Below, piece by piece: positions 34,657 through 42,012 of a stretch of DNA of 64,000 nt (the stretch's first letter is position 1; each line of letters begins with the position of its first letter). The stretch is from positions 1,612,001 through 1,676,000 of the forward strand of contig CP108521.1 in assembly GCA_035999765.1 (NCBI GenBank), written 5' to 3'. The notes beneath the pieces are model-generated. The model saw only the letters and a list, made by a program, of their open reading frames with translations, was not told the origin of the DNA and ran no database searches. The translations under genes were made by a program, and so were the position numbers. Origin of the DNA: Streptomyces sp. NBC_01231. Lineage in GTDB: Bacteria; Actinomycetota; Actinomycetes; Streptomycetales; Streptomycetaceae.

Positions 34657-35316
34657 ATGGACACCACGCAGCGGACCGATCAACAACGGTCCGCCGACCG
34701 CCGCCGACGCGAGCTACTGGAGGCCGCGGACAGGGTGGTGCTGCGCGACGGCCCTCAGGCCTCGATGAACGCGATCGCCGCGGAAGCCGGCATCACCAAG
34801 CCGATTCTCTACCGCCACTTCGGCGACAAGGGCGGACTTTACGCCGCGTTGGCCAAGCGGCACACCGACGCCCTGCTCAATTCGCTGCGGGCGGCGCTCG
34901 ACGCTCCCGCGGAACGGCGGGAGCGGGTCGAGGCAACGTTGGACACGTACCTCGCGGCGATCGAGGCCCGGCCCCAGGTGTACCGGTTCCTGATGCATCC
35001 GGCGGACGGCGGCCAGGCCGACGGGGGGCAGGCCGGGGACCCGGGGTTCGACGTCGGCAAGCATTCCATTCCGCTGCTGCGGCGGATGGGCGAGGAGTTG
35101 GCCCAGGTCATCGAGGACCGGCTGGATCTCGGGCCAGGGGGGCAACAGCTGGCCCGGGTGTGGGGCCACGGGATCGTCGGCATGATGCACGCGGCCGGTG
35201 ACTGGTGGCTCGGAGAACGGCCTTGCTCGCGGGCCGAGTTGGTGCGGAGCCTGGCGGATCTGCTGTGGGGGCGGCTGGCCGCGGCCGGGGACAAGGTCGG
35301 CAGTCCGGGCTTCTGA
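34657..35316 (+). CDS. TetR-family transcriptional regulator
   Basis: 219 residues. The N-terminal DNA-binding domain is clear: RRRELLEAADRVVLRDGPQA, then MNAIAAEAGITKPILYRHFG (helix-turn-helix) and DKGGLYAALA. The C-terminal ligand domain is helical and contains a short duplicated segment (ADGGQADGGQAGD). Divergent from the acyl-CoA dehydrogenase gene with GTGTTAC-type inverted repeats between them, so it probably represses that gene and responds to acyl-CoA or fatty acid; this is inference. ATG 34657 has GGGGAG upstream; an earlier in-frame start at 34591 lacks such a site. Confidence 0.92.
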   Translation: MDTTQRTDQQRSADRRRRELLEAADRVVLRDGPQASMNAIAAEAGITKPILYRHFGDKGGLYAALAKRHTDALLNSLRAALDAPAERRERVEATLDTYLAAIEARPQVYRFLMHPADGGQADGGQAGDPGFDVGKHSIPLLRRMGEELAQVIEDRLDLGPGGQQLARVWGHGIVGMMHAAGDWWLGERPCSRAELVRSLADLLWGRLAAAGDKVGSPGF

Positions 35317-35355
35317 CGGTCGATTGCGGCCCCGCGCCCCCTGGGGCAGGTCCGC

Positions 35356-35895
35356 TCACCGGTGCCATGACGATCGCGTCACCTGCCGCATCAGGCGGCG
35401 GTGGCGCCAGCCCTTGAGGTGGTCGGCGTAGACCCGGCCCTCCAGGTGGTCGTGCTCGTGCTGCAGGCATCTGGCGAAGAAGCCCGTCCCGTGCACGGTG
35501 ATCGGCTCCCCGGTCACCGTGAAGCCCTCGACCACCGCGTGGTCGTGGCGTTCCGTTCCGGCTTCCAGACCCGGCAGGGACAGGCAGCCCTCGGGACCCC
35601 GCAGCACCACCCCGTCCGCTTCCACCAGGCGCGGATTCACCATGTGGCCCAGGTGACGGACCTCCTCGTCGTCCGGGCAGTCGTAGACGAACACCCGTAG
35701 CGGCTCGCCGATCTGGTTGGCCGCCAGGCCCACGCCCTGGGCCGCGTACATGGTCGCGAACAAGTCCTCGACGAGTTGAGCCAGTTCGGGGCCGAAGTCG
35801 GTGACCTCCTCGCAGGGGGTGTGGAGTGCCGGGTCGCCGAGCAGGGCGAGGGGCCGGACGCGCCCTCGGGCGCCCGGGATGGAGCCGTTTCGCAT
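35356..35895 (-). CDS. def: Peptide deformylase
   Basis: 179 residues. All three PDF motifs are present: GVGLAANQIG (motif I), EGCLSLPG (motif II, metal-ligand Cys) and QHEHDHLEG (motif III HExxH with catalytic Glu). Removes the formyl group from nascent proteins in the cytosol; requires Fe2+ or a similar metal. Streptomyces genomes carry several def copies, so this may be a paralogue rather than the sole enzyme. It converges with the TetR gene, the stops being 39 bases apart. Confidence 0.93.
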   Translation of the reverse strand: MRNGSIPGARGRVRPLALLGDPALHTPCEEVTDFGPELAQLVEDLFATMYAAQGVGLAANQIGEPLRVFVYDCPDDEEVRHLGHMVNPRLVEADGVVLRGPEGCLSLPGLEAGTERHDHAVVEGFTVTGEPITVHGTGFFARCLQHEHDHLEGRVYADHLKGWRHRRLMRQVTRSSWHR

Positions 35896-36041
35896 GGCGG
35901 CAAGGGTACGGTCCTCACTGTCCGGCGATGGTCGTACGGGCGCCGCGATTCGGGAGTGCGAATGGATCTCGATAGGCTGAGGTCCACACCACGTTGCCGG
36001 AGGCAGGAGCGCGGCGCGTACGCAAGGAGGATCGAGAACTG

Positions 36042-37280
36042 ATGGCAGGCAACTCGGACCCGCTTTCGCCGCGGGCCAAGATCGCCGTTACCGCGGGCAA
36101 GGCGGTCGCGGCGGCGTCGCGCGCCGCTGGGCGCGGCAGCGGTTCCGTGATCGGCGGCCGGGTGGCACTCAAACTCGACCCCGACCTTCTCGCCCGGCTC
36201 GCCCAGCACCTGGACGTCGTGCTGGTGTCGGCGACCAACGGCAAGACCACGACGACCCGGCTGATCGCCGAGGCGTTGCGCGCCGCGGGGCCGGTCGTCT
36301 CCAACGCGCTCGGCGCCAACATGCCGGCCGGCATCACCTCGGCGCTGGCGGGCAGCTCGGACGCGCGCTACGGCGTCATCGAGGTCGACGAGAAGTACCT
36401 GGCCGGTGTCGCCCGGGACACCGCCCCGAAGTGCATCGCCCTGCTCAACCTCTCCCGCGACCAGCTCGACCGCGCCGCCGAGACCCGCATGCTCGCCGAG
36501 AACTGGCGGGAGGGCCTGGCCGGCTCCAAGGCCGTGATCGTGGCCAACGCGGACGACCCGCTGGTCGTGTGGGCCGCGTCCTCCTCCCCCAACGTGATCT
36601 GGGTCGCCGCCGGACAGATGTGGAAGGACGACGCCTGGTCCTGCCCGTCCTGCGGCGGCGTGATGCAACGGCCGGGCGACGACTGGTTCTGCGGTGAGTG
36701 CGGATTCCGCCGGCCGACGCCCAGCTGGGCCCTGTCCGGGGACCATGTCCTCGATCCGCACGGGTCCGCCTGGCCGATCCACCTCCAGCTGCCGGGCCGC
36801 GCCAACAAGGCCAACGCCGCCTCCTCGGCCGCCGTCGCCGCCGTCTTCGGGGTGCCGCCGCAAGTCGCCCTGGAGCGCATGTACCAGGTACAGGCGGTGG
36901 CCGGACGGTACGACGTCGTCCAGTTCATGGAGCGCGACCTGCGACTCCTGCTCGCGAAGAACCCGGCCGGCTGGCTCGAGACGTTCAGCCTGATCGACCC
37001 GCCGCCGACCCCGGTGATCCTCTCGGTGAACGCGCGCGGCGCCGACGGCACCGACACCTCCTGGCTGTGGGACGTCGACTACACGCGTCTGACCGGCCAC
37101 CCCATCTGCGTGGTCGGCGACCGGAAGCTGGACCTCGCGGTGCGTCTGGAGGTGGCCAACCAGCACTTCCAGGTCTGCGAGAACCTCGACCAGGCGGTGC
37201 AGCTGAGTCCGCCGGGCCGCATCGAGGTCATCGCCAACTACACCGCCTTCCAGGACCTGCGCCGCCGCGTCGGCAACTGA
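36042..37280 (+). CDS. murT: Lipid II isoglutaminyl synthase subunit MurT
   Basis: 412 residues of the Mur ligase superfamily. VSATNGKTTTTRLIAEALRA is the ATP-binding P-loop, IEVDEKYLAGVARDTAPKC and LNLSRDQLDRAAE are central-domain motifs. An inserted Cys4 zinc ribbon sits at C201, C204, C217 and C220 (CPSCGG and CGECG), diagnostic of MurT. With GatD it amidates the D-Glu of lipid II to D-isoglutamine, needed for peptidoglycan cross-linking; acts at the inner face of the membrane. ATG 36042 has AAGGAGG 11 bases upstream. The partner gatD begins 23 bases after the stop. Confidence 0.95.
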   Translation: MAGNSDPLSPRAKIAVTAGKAVAAASRAAGRGSGSVIGGRVALKLDPDLLARLAQHLDVVLVSATNGKTTTTRLIAEALRAAGPVVSNALGANMPAGITSALAGSSDARYGVIEVDEKYLAGVARDTAPKCIALLNLSRDQLDRAAETRMLAENWREGLAGSKAVIVANADDPLVVWAASSSPNVIWVAAGQMWKDDAWSCPSCGGVMQRPGDDWFCGECGFRRPTPSWALSGDHVLDPHGSAWPIHLQLPGRANKANAASSAAVAAVFGVPPQVALERMYQVQAVAGRYDVVQFMERDLRLLLAKNPAGWLETFSLIDPPPTPVILSVNARGADGTDTSWLWDVDYTRLTGHPICVVGDRKLDLAVRLEVANQHFQVCENLDQAVQLSPPGRIEVIANYTAFQDLRRRVGN

Positions 37281-37303
37281 GCACCGGACTTCAGGGGACT
37301 TTT

Positions 37304-38032
37304 GTGAGCGACAACCAACTGCGGGTCGTCTGGATCTATCCCGACCTGCTCAGCACCTACGGCGACCAGGGCAACGTCCTCGTGGTGGAGCGCCGGGCCC
37401 GGCAGCGCCGCCTCGACGTCGCCCGTCTCGACGTGCGCAGCGACCAGCCCATCCCGACCTCCGGCGACATCTACCTGATCGGCGGCGGTGAGGACCGGCC
37501 GCAGCGGCTCGCGGCCGAGCGGCTGCGCCGGGACGGCGGCCTGCAGCGGGCGGTGGAGAACGGCGCCATCGTGTTCTCGGTGTGCGCCGGCTACCAGATC
37601 CTGGGCCACGAGTTCATCAACGACCTCGGCCAGCGCGAGCCGGGCCTCGGCCTGCTCGACGTGGTGTCGGTGCGCGGCGAGGGCGACCGGTGCGTGGGTG
37701 ACGTCCTCGGGGACATCGACCCGCGCCTGGGGCTGCCCCCGCTGACCGGCTTCGAGAACCACCAGGGCGTCACGCACCTCGGCCCCACCGCCCGCCCGCT
37801 CGCCCAGGTCCGCTTCGGCAACGGCAACGGCACGGGCGACGGCACCGAGGGCGCGTTCAACGACACGGTCTTCGGTACGTACATGCACGGCCCGGTGCTG
37901 GCACGCAACCCGCTCATCGCCGACCTGCTGCTGAAGCTGGCCCTCGACGTGAACGCGCTGCCGCCGACCGACGACCGGTGGTACGAGGCGCTGCGCAACG
38001 AGCGCATCGCTGCGGCGCAGCAGCCGGCGTAA
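37304..38032 (+). CDS. gatD: Lipid II isoglutaminyl synthase glutaminase subunit GatD
   Basis: 242 residues, class I (CobB/CobQ-like) glutamine amidotransferase. The nucleophile is Cys94 in SVCAGYQILG, and His195 in FGTYMHGPVL is the catalytic-triad His. The N-terminus WIYPDLLSTYGDQGNVLVVE is typical for GatD. It supplies ammonia from glutamine to MurT. Start GTG 37304 follows AGGGG, 23 bases after murT. A strong hairpin lies about 75 bases after the stop, ending the operon. Confidence 0.95.
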   Translation: MSDNQLRVVWIYPDLLSTYGDQGNVLVVERRARQRRLDVARLDVRSDQPIPTSGDIYLIGGGEDRPQRLAAERLRRDGGLQRAVENGAIVFSVCAGYQILGHEFINDLGQREPGLGLLDVVSVRGEGDRCVGDVLGDIDPRLGLPPLTGFENHQGVTHLGPTARPLAQVRFGNGNGTGDGTEGAFNDTVFGTYMHGPVLARNPLIADLLLKLALDVNALPPTDDRWYEALRNERIAAAQQPA

Positions 38033-38352
38033 GGACTGCCGCGGAGCCGCCCCGCGGGAGGAGAGCCGCACGGCGACCCACGTGAGGACTCGGGCCGGTT
38101 TCGCCACGGGCGCGTGCGAGGGACACCTCGTGCGCGCCCGTCGTGCGTTCCAGGGGAAGTCCAGGCGGCCGCTGGTACCGTCCGGCATCGTCTTCGTCGA
38201 GCCCGCCTGACGCGTCGTCCGCTCACTTGTGCGGCTGCGTCCATCAGGCGGACGCCTGCTACGGAGCCACCCCCAGACGCCGATAAGGTGGCCGGAATCC
38301 AGCCGGACGACGTGGTCCGGACCCGGCCCACGTTGAGAAGGTATTTCGGGCT
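38033..38352. other. Intergenic region between gatD and pfkA
   Basis: 320 bases holding the gatD terminator (38106-38141) and, in the right half, the presumed pfkA promoter. I see no operator or further gene; short frames here have no start signal. Confidence 0.5.
38106..38141 (+). terminator. Terminator hairpin after murT-gatD
   Basis: 16-base arms (38106-38121 and 38126-38141), fully paired in RNA counting two G-U pairs, with a GACA loop. It lies 74 bases downstream of the gatD stop. Confidence 0.8.
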
Positions 38353-39378
38353 ATGCGCATTGGTGTCCTGACGTCCGGCGGCGACTGCCCCGGCCTGAAC
38401 GCGGTCATTCGGTCCGTCGTGCACCGTGCCGTCGCCGACCACGGCGACGAGGTCATCGGTTTCCGGGACGGCTGGAAGGGCCTCCTGGAGTGCGACTACC
38501 TCAAACTCGACCTCGACGCGGTGAGCGGCATCCTGGCTCGCGGCGGCACGATTCTCGGCTCCTCCCGGGTCCAGCCCTCGCATCTGCGGGACGGTGTGGA
38601 GCGGGCCCGGGGCCATCTGGAGGAGCTCGGGCTCGACGCGGTCATCCCGATCGGGGGCGAGGGCACGCTCAAGGCGGCCCGGCTGATGTCGGACGGCGGT
38701 CTGCCCATCGTGGGTGTGCCGAAGACGATCGACAACGACATCGCGGTCACCGACGTCACCTTCGGCTTCGACACGGCCGTGGGCGTCGCGACGGACGCCC
38801 TCGACCGGCTCAAGACCACCGCCGAGTCCCACCAGCGTGTCCTGGTCGTCGAGGTCATGGGCCGGCACACCGGCTGGATAGCGCTGCAGTCCGGTATGGC
38901 GGCCGGCGCCCACGCCATCGTCGTACCGGAACGACCCTTCGACATCGAGGAGTTGGCCCGCAGGGTCGGCGAGCGGTTCGAGGCGGGCAAGCGGTTCGCG
39001 ATCGTCGTCGCGGCGGAGGGAGCCAAGCCGGCGCCGGGCACCATGACCTTCGACGAGGGCGGCAAGGACATCTACGGGCACGAGCGGTTCGCGGGGATCG
39101 CGCGGCAGCTGTCGATCGAGCTGGAGCAGCGGCTCGGCAAGGAAGCGCGGCCGGTGATCCTCGGGCATGTGCAGCGGGGCGGCACGCCCACCGCGTACGA
39201 CCGGGTGCTGGCGACCCGGTTCGGGTGGCACGCGGTGGAGGCGGTGCACCGCGGGGAGTTCGGGAAGATGACGGCCCTGCGGGGGACGGACATCGCGATG
39301 GTGCCGCTGGCGGACGCGGTGGAGACGTTGAAGACGGTTCCGGCGGAGCGGTACGCGGAAGCGGAGTGCGTGTTGTGA
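38353..39378 (+). CDS. pfkA: ATP-dependent 6-phosphofructokinase
   Basis: 341 residues. RIGVLTSGGDCPGLNAVIR is the N-terminal nucleotide loop, PIGGEGTLKAA the phosphate-binding motif and PKTIDNDIAVTD the catalytic Asp region; MGRHTGWIAL follows. In this family Gly after the acidic residue (GGEG) goes with ATP as donor, whereas Asp there goes with pyrophosphate, so ATP use is expected. Phosphorylates fructose 6-phosphate in glycolysis. By position it corresponds, from memory, to the third pfkA copy of S. coelicolor (SCO1214). AGAAGG precedes ATG 38353. Confidence 0.94.
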   Translation: MRIGVLTSGGDCPGLNAVIRSVVHRAVADHGDEVIGFRDGWKGLLECDYLKLDLDAVSGILARGGTILGSSRVQPSHLRDGVERARGHLEELGLDAVIPIGGEGTLKAARLMSDGGLPIVGVPKTIDNDIAVTDVTFGFDTAVGVATDALDRLKTTAESHQRVLVVEVMGRHTGWIALQSGMAAGAHAIVVPERPFDIEELARRVGERFEAGKRFAIVVAAEGAKPAPGTMTFDEGGKDIYGHERFAGIARQLSIELEQRLGKEARPVILGHVQRGGTPTAYDRVLATRFGWHAVEAVHRGEFGKMTALRGTDIAMVPLADAVETLKTVPAERYAEAECVL

Positions 39379-39402
39379 CGTGCCGCTCATGAATGGGTTG
39401 TC

Positions 39403-39434
39403 CCGCCCCCGGTCACATCAGTGGCCGGGGGCGG
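39403..39434 (+). terminator. Terminator hairpin after pfkA
   Basis: CCGCCCCCGG (39403-39412) pairs perfectly with 39425-39434, extended inward by up to three weaker pairs, loop CATCAG. It is followed by TTCTAGTCTT, 25 bases past the pfkA stop. Confidence 0.85.
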
Positions 39435-39491
39435 TTCTAGTCTTGGGGCGGACAGAAACCGTACAACCCCCACGAATCAGGAGCCGGCGGA

Positions 39492-40442
39492 ATGGATCAC
39501 AGCGGGCACGGCATGACCATGGATCTGCCGCCGTTCACGCTGGGGCGGGGTCTTCAGTGGTCGGCCGACCCGTTCTTTCTGGTGGCCTGCCTGGTGGGCC
39601 TCGGCCTGTACGGGTGGGGGGTCGTGCGGCTGCGGCGGCGTGGGGACGCGTGGTCGGCGGGGCGGACGGTCGCGTTTGTCGCCGGAGTGCTGACCATCGC
39701 CCTCGTGATGTGCACCGGGCTGAACGACTACGGCATGGTCATGTTCAGCGTGCACATGGTGCAGCACATGGTGATCAGCATGCTGTCGCCGATCCTGATC
39801 CTGCTAGGCGCCCCCATCACGCTGGCGCTGCGCGCGATGCCGCCCGCGGGGCGCGGCCGCAAGGGCCCGCGGGAAGTGCTGCTGATGTTCCTGCACAGCC
39901 GTTACATGCGGATCATCACGCATCCCGCGTTCACCATCCCGCTGTTCATCGCCAGCCTGTACGCGCTGTACTTCACCCCGATGTTCGACTTCCTGATGGG
40001 GTCCAAGACCGGGCACATCGCGATGATGGTGCACTTCTTCGCCGTCGGCATGGTCTTCTTCTGGCCGATCATGGGAGTGGACCCGGGCCCGAGCCGCCCC
40101 GGCTATCTGATGCGGATGCTGGAGCTGTTCGCCGGGATGCCCTTCCACGCCTTCTTCGGCATCGCGCTCATGATGGCGTCGACGCCCATGGTCAAGACGT
40201 TCGAGAACCCGCCCGCCTCGCTCGGTATCGACGCGCTGTCGGACCAGAACGCGGCCGGCGGAATCGCGTGGGCGTTCAGTGAGATTCCGTCCGTACTCGT
40301 ACTGGTCGCACTGCTGTTCCAGTGGTACGGATCCGAGCAGCGCCAGTCCAAGCGCCAGGACCGGGCCGCCGACCGGGACGGCGACAAGGAACTCGAGGCA
40401 TACAACGCCTATTTGGCCTCATTGAACGCACGCGGGCATTGA
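39492..40442 (+). CDS. Cytochrome c oxidase assembly factor CtaG family protein
   Basis: 316 residues with about seven membrane helices. It begins MDHSGHGMTMDLPPF, a His/Met-rich start suited to copper binding. VHMVQHMVISMLSPILILLG is the central helix of the caa3_CtaG family, and HFFAVGMVFFWPIMGVDPG and GMPFHAFFGIALMM follow. The charged C-terminal tail is cytosolic. Predicted role: copper delivery or assembly of the aa3 terminal oxidase in the membrane. AGGAG lies 8 bases before ATG 39492. Monocistronic, behind the pfkA terminator. Confidence 0.88.
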   Translation: MDHSGHGMTMDLPPFTLGRGLQWSADPFFLVACLVGLGLYGWGVVRLRRRGDAWSAGRTVAFVAGVLTIALVMCTGLNDYGMVMFSVHMVQHMVISMLSPILILLGAPITLALRAMPPAGRGRKGPREVLLMFLHSRYMRIITHPAFTIPLFIASLYALYFTPMFDFLMGSKTGHIAMMVHFFAVGMVFFWPIMGVDPGPSRPGYLMRMLELFAGMPFHAFFGIALMMASTPMVKTFENPPASLGIDALSDQNAAGGIAWAFSEIPSVLVLVALLFQWYGSEQRQSKRQDRAADRDGDKELEAYNAYLASLNARGH

Positions 40443-40499
40443 GGGGCCACTCATTCAGTAGCATGAAGCGCGACGGGGGAACCGCCGGGGGGAGCGGTG

Positions 40500-41984
40500 A
40501 TGACACTTCGCGCATTGATGCAAAGGCTCGCGAAAAAAATTGCGGGTCCATTGGTTCTCGTTCTCGCACTGAGCGGATGCGACAGAGACACGTCCTTGTC
40601 GGTGGTGAAGGCCGTCGCCGTGGGCGTGCCCTCACTGGCGCCGTTCTTCGACGAGCACAGCGGGCTCGGCCAGGACGCCCAGGTCCGGTCGCTTCCCGCA
40701 CACGGCGGGTTGCAGCAGGGCGACACACCAGGACTGTACGGGGGCTCGAAACAACCGACGGTCTGTGACGTCGAACGGCTCGAACAGTTTCTCGCGGAGC
40801 CCGCGAACGGGCACAAGTCCCAGGCGTGGGCACGGGCGCTGGGGATCACCAGGGAAGAGATCCCGGATTATCTGGAACGACTCACACCTGTTCTGTTGCG
40901 TCACGACACTCTTGTGAAGAACCACGACTACAAAAAGGGAAAAGCCGCCCCCTACGACTCCCTGCTCCAGGCGGGAATCGCGATTCTCGTCGATCAGCGT
41001 GGACTTCCCGCCGTGAAGTGCTCGTGCGGAAATCCCCTACGGCCTTTCCAGGGGGACACGAGCCGGATCTCCGTCACGTTCGGGGACGGCAACAAGAAGT
41101 GGCGGGGATACGAGCGTTCGTCGGTGGTCGCCGTACGGCCCGCCTCCCGGAAACTGGACCGCATCGCCCTCGTCGACGTCCACACGCCCGCGCGGGGCAT
41201 CAGCCGGCCGGTCGGCACGACGGGCGAGGACGACTCCGCCTTCGACACCCACCGGCGGATCGCGGTGCCGAACCTCACCGGGACGACGTTCGGGCAGGCG
41301 AGCCGGCAGCTGGCCGATACGGGGCTGGCGGCCGGCTACGACGGGCCGGGGCTGCCGCCGGAGGCCGCCAGGGTCACGGCCACCGATCCGCCGGCCGGGA
41401 CCGAGCTGCGGTTCGGGGAGTACGTCACGCTGAGCGTGGCCGGGGGTGCGTCGGGACGCGGGCAGGGGGGCGCGAGCACGTCCGAGGCCCCTTCCGGGAA
41501 CTCCTCCAAGGACCCCTCCGGAGGCACGCACGAGGGCGCGTCCGGTGGGACGACCGCTCCCCCGCCGCCCGGGTCCTCCGGTGCGACGACGACACCGCCG
41601 CCGTCGCCGTCCAGCAGTGGGCCGGAGCCCCCCACGTCCGGTACATCGGGTGCGTCTGGTACGTCCGGTACCTCGCCCGGCTCGCAGTCTCCCCCGCCCG
41701 ACCACCTGCCGTCCGACCCGCCGCCCGGCTCCGGGCCACCGTCCTCGAACCCGCCACCCTCTTCCGAGCCCGCCGCCTCGCCCCGGTCGAGTGCGCCGCC
41801 CGCGTCCGTTCCCGCGGCCACGTCGCCGCCGCAGGTGACGGGCGCGCCCTCGCCCGGTGGTCCGCCCCCGCCCAGCGCCCCGGTCACCACGAGCGCCCCG
41901 CCCCCGATGAGCGCCCCCGTCACCGGCGTACCCGCCGGCAGTGAACCGGCGCGCGCCGAGCCGACCGTCGGCGCGTTCACGTAG
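40500..41984 (+). CDS. Lipoprotein with DUF6777-like and PASTA domains and Pro-rich tail
   Basis: 494 residues. The lipobox LALSGC puts the lipidated Cys at 27. Residues about 30-250 form a domain that starts DRDTSLSVVKAVAVGVPSLA and contains four Cys residues (TVCDVERL, VKCSCGNP), which I recognise as DUF6777. Residues about 254-316 are a single PASTA domain (VPNLTGTTFGQASRQLADTG). The remaining 175 residues are Pro/Ser/Gly/Thr-rich and probably cross the cell wall. The next gene is a Ser/Thr kinase without its own PASTA repeats, so this may be a wall-sensing partner. Start ATG 40500 (GTG 40497 is also possible) has GGGGGGAG upstream. Confidence 0.8.
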   Translation: MTLRALMQRLAKKIAGPLVLVLALSGCDRDTSLSVVKAVAVGVPSLAPFFDEHSGLGQDAQVRSLPAHGGLQQGDTPGLYGGSKQPTVCDVERLEQFLAEPANGHKSQAWARALGITREEIPDYLERLTPVLLRHDTLVKNHDYKKGKAAPYDSLLQAGIAILVDQRGLPAVKCSCGNPLRPFQGDTSRISVTFGDGNKKWRGYERSSVVAVRPASRKLDRIALVDVHTPARGISRPVGTTGEDDSAFDTHRRIAVPNLTGTTFGQASRQLADTGLAAGYDGPGLPPEAARVTATDPPAGTELRFGEYVTLSVAGGASGRGQGGASTSEAPSGNSSKDPSGGTHEGASGGTTAPPPPGSSGATTTPPPSPSSSGPEPPTSGTSGASGTSGTSPGSQSPPPDHLPSDPPPGSGPPSSNPPPSSEPAASPRSSAPPASVPAATSPPQVTGAPSPGGPPPPSAPVTTSAPPPMSAPVTGVPAGSEPARAEPTVGAFT

Positions 41985-42012
41985 CGCCTCCGTAGAACCC
42001 GGGAGTCACCGG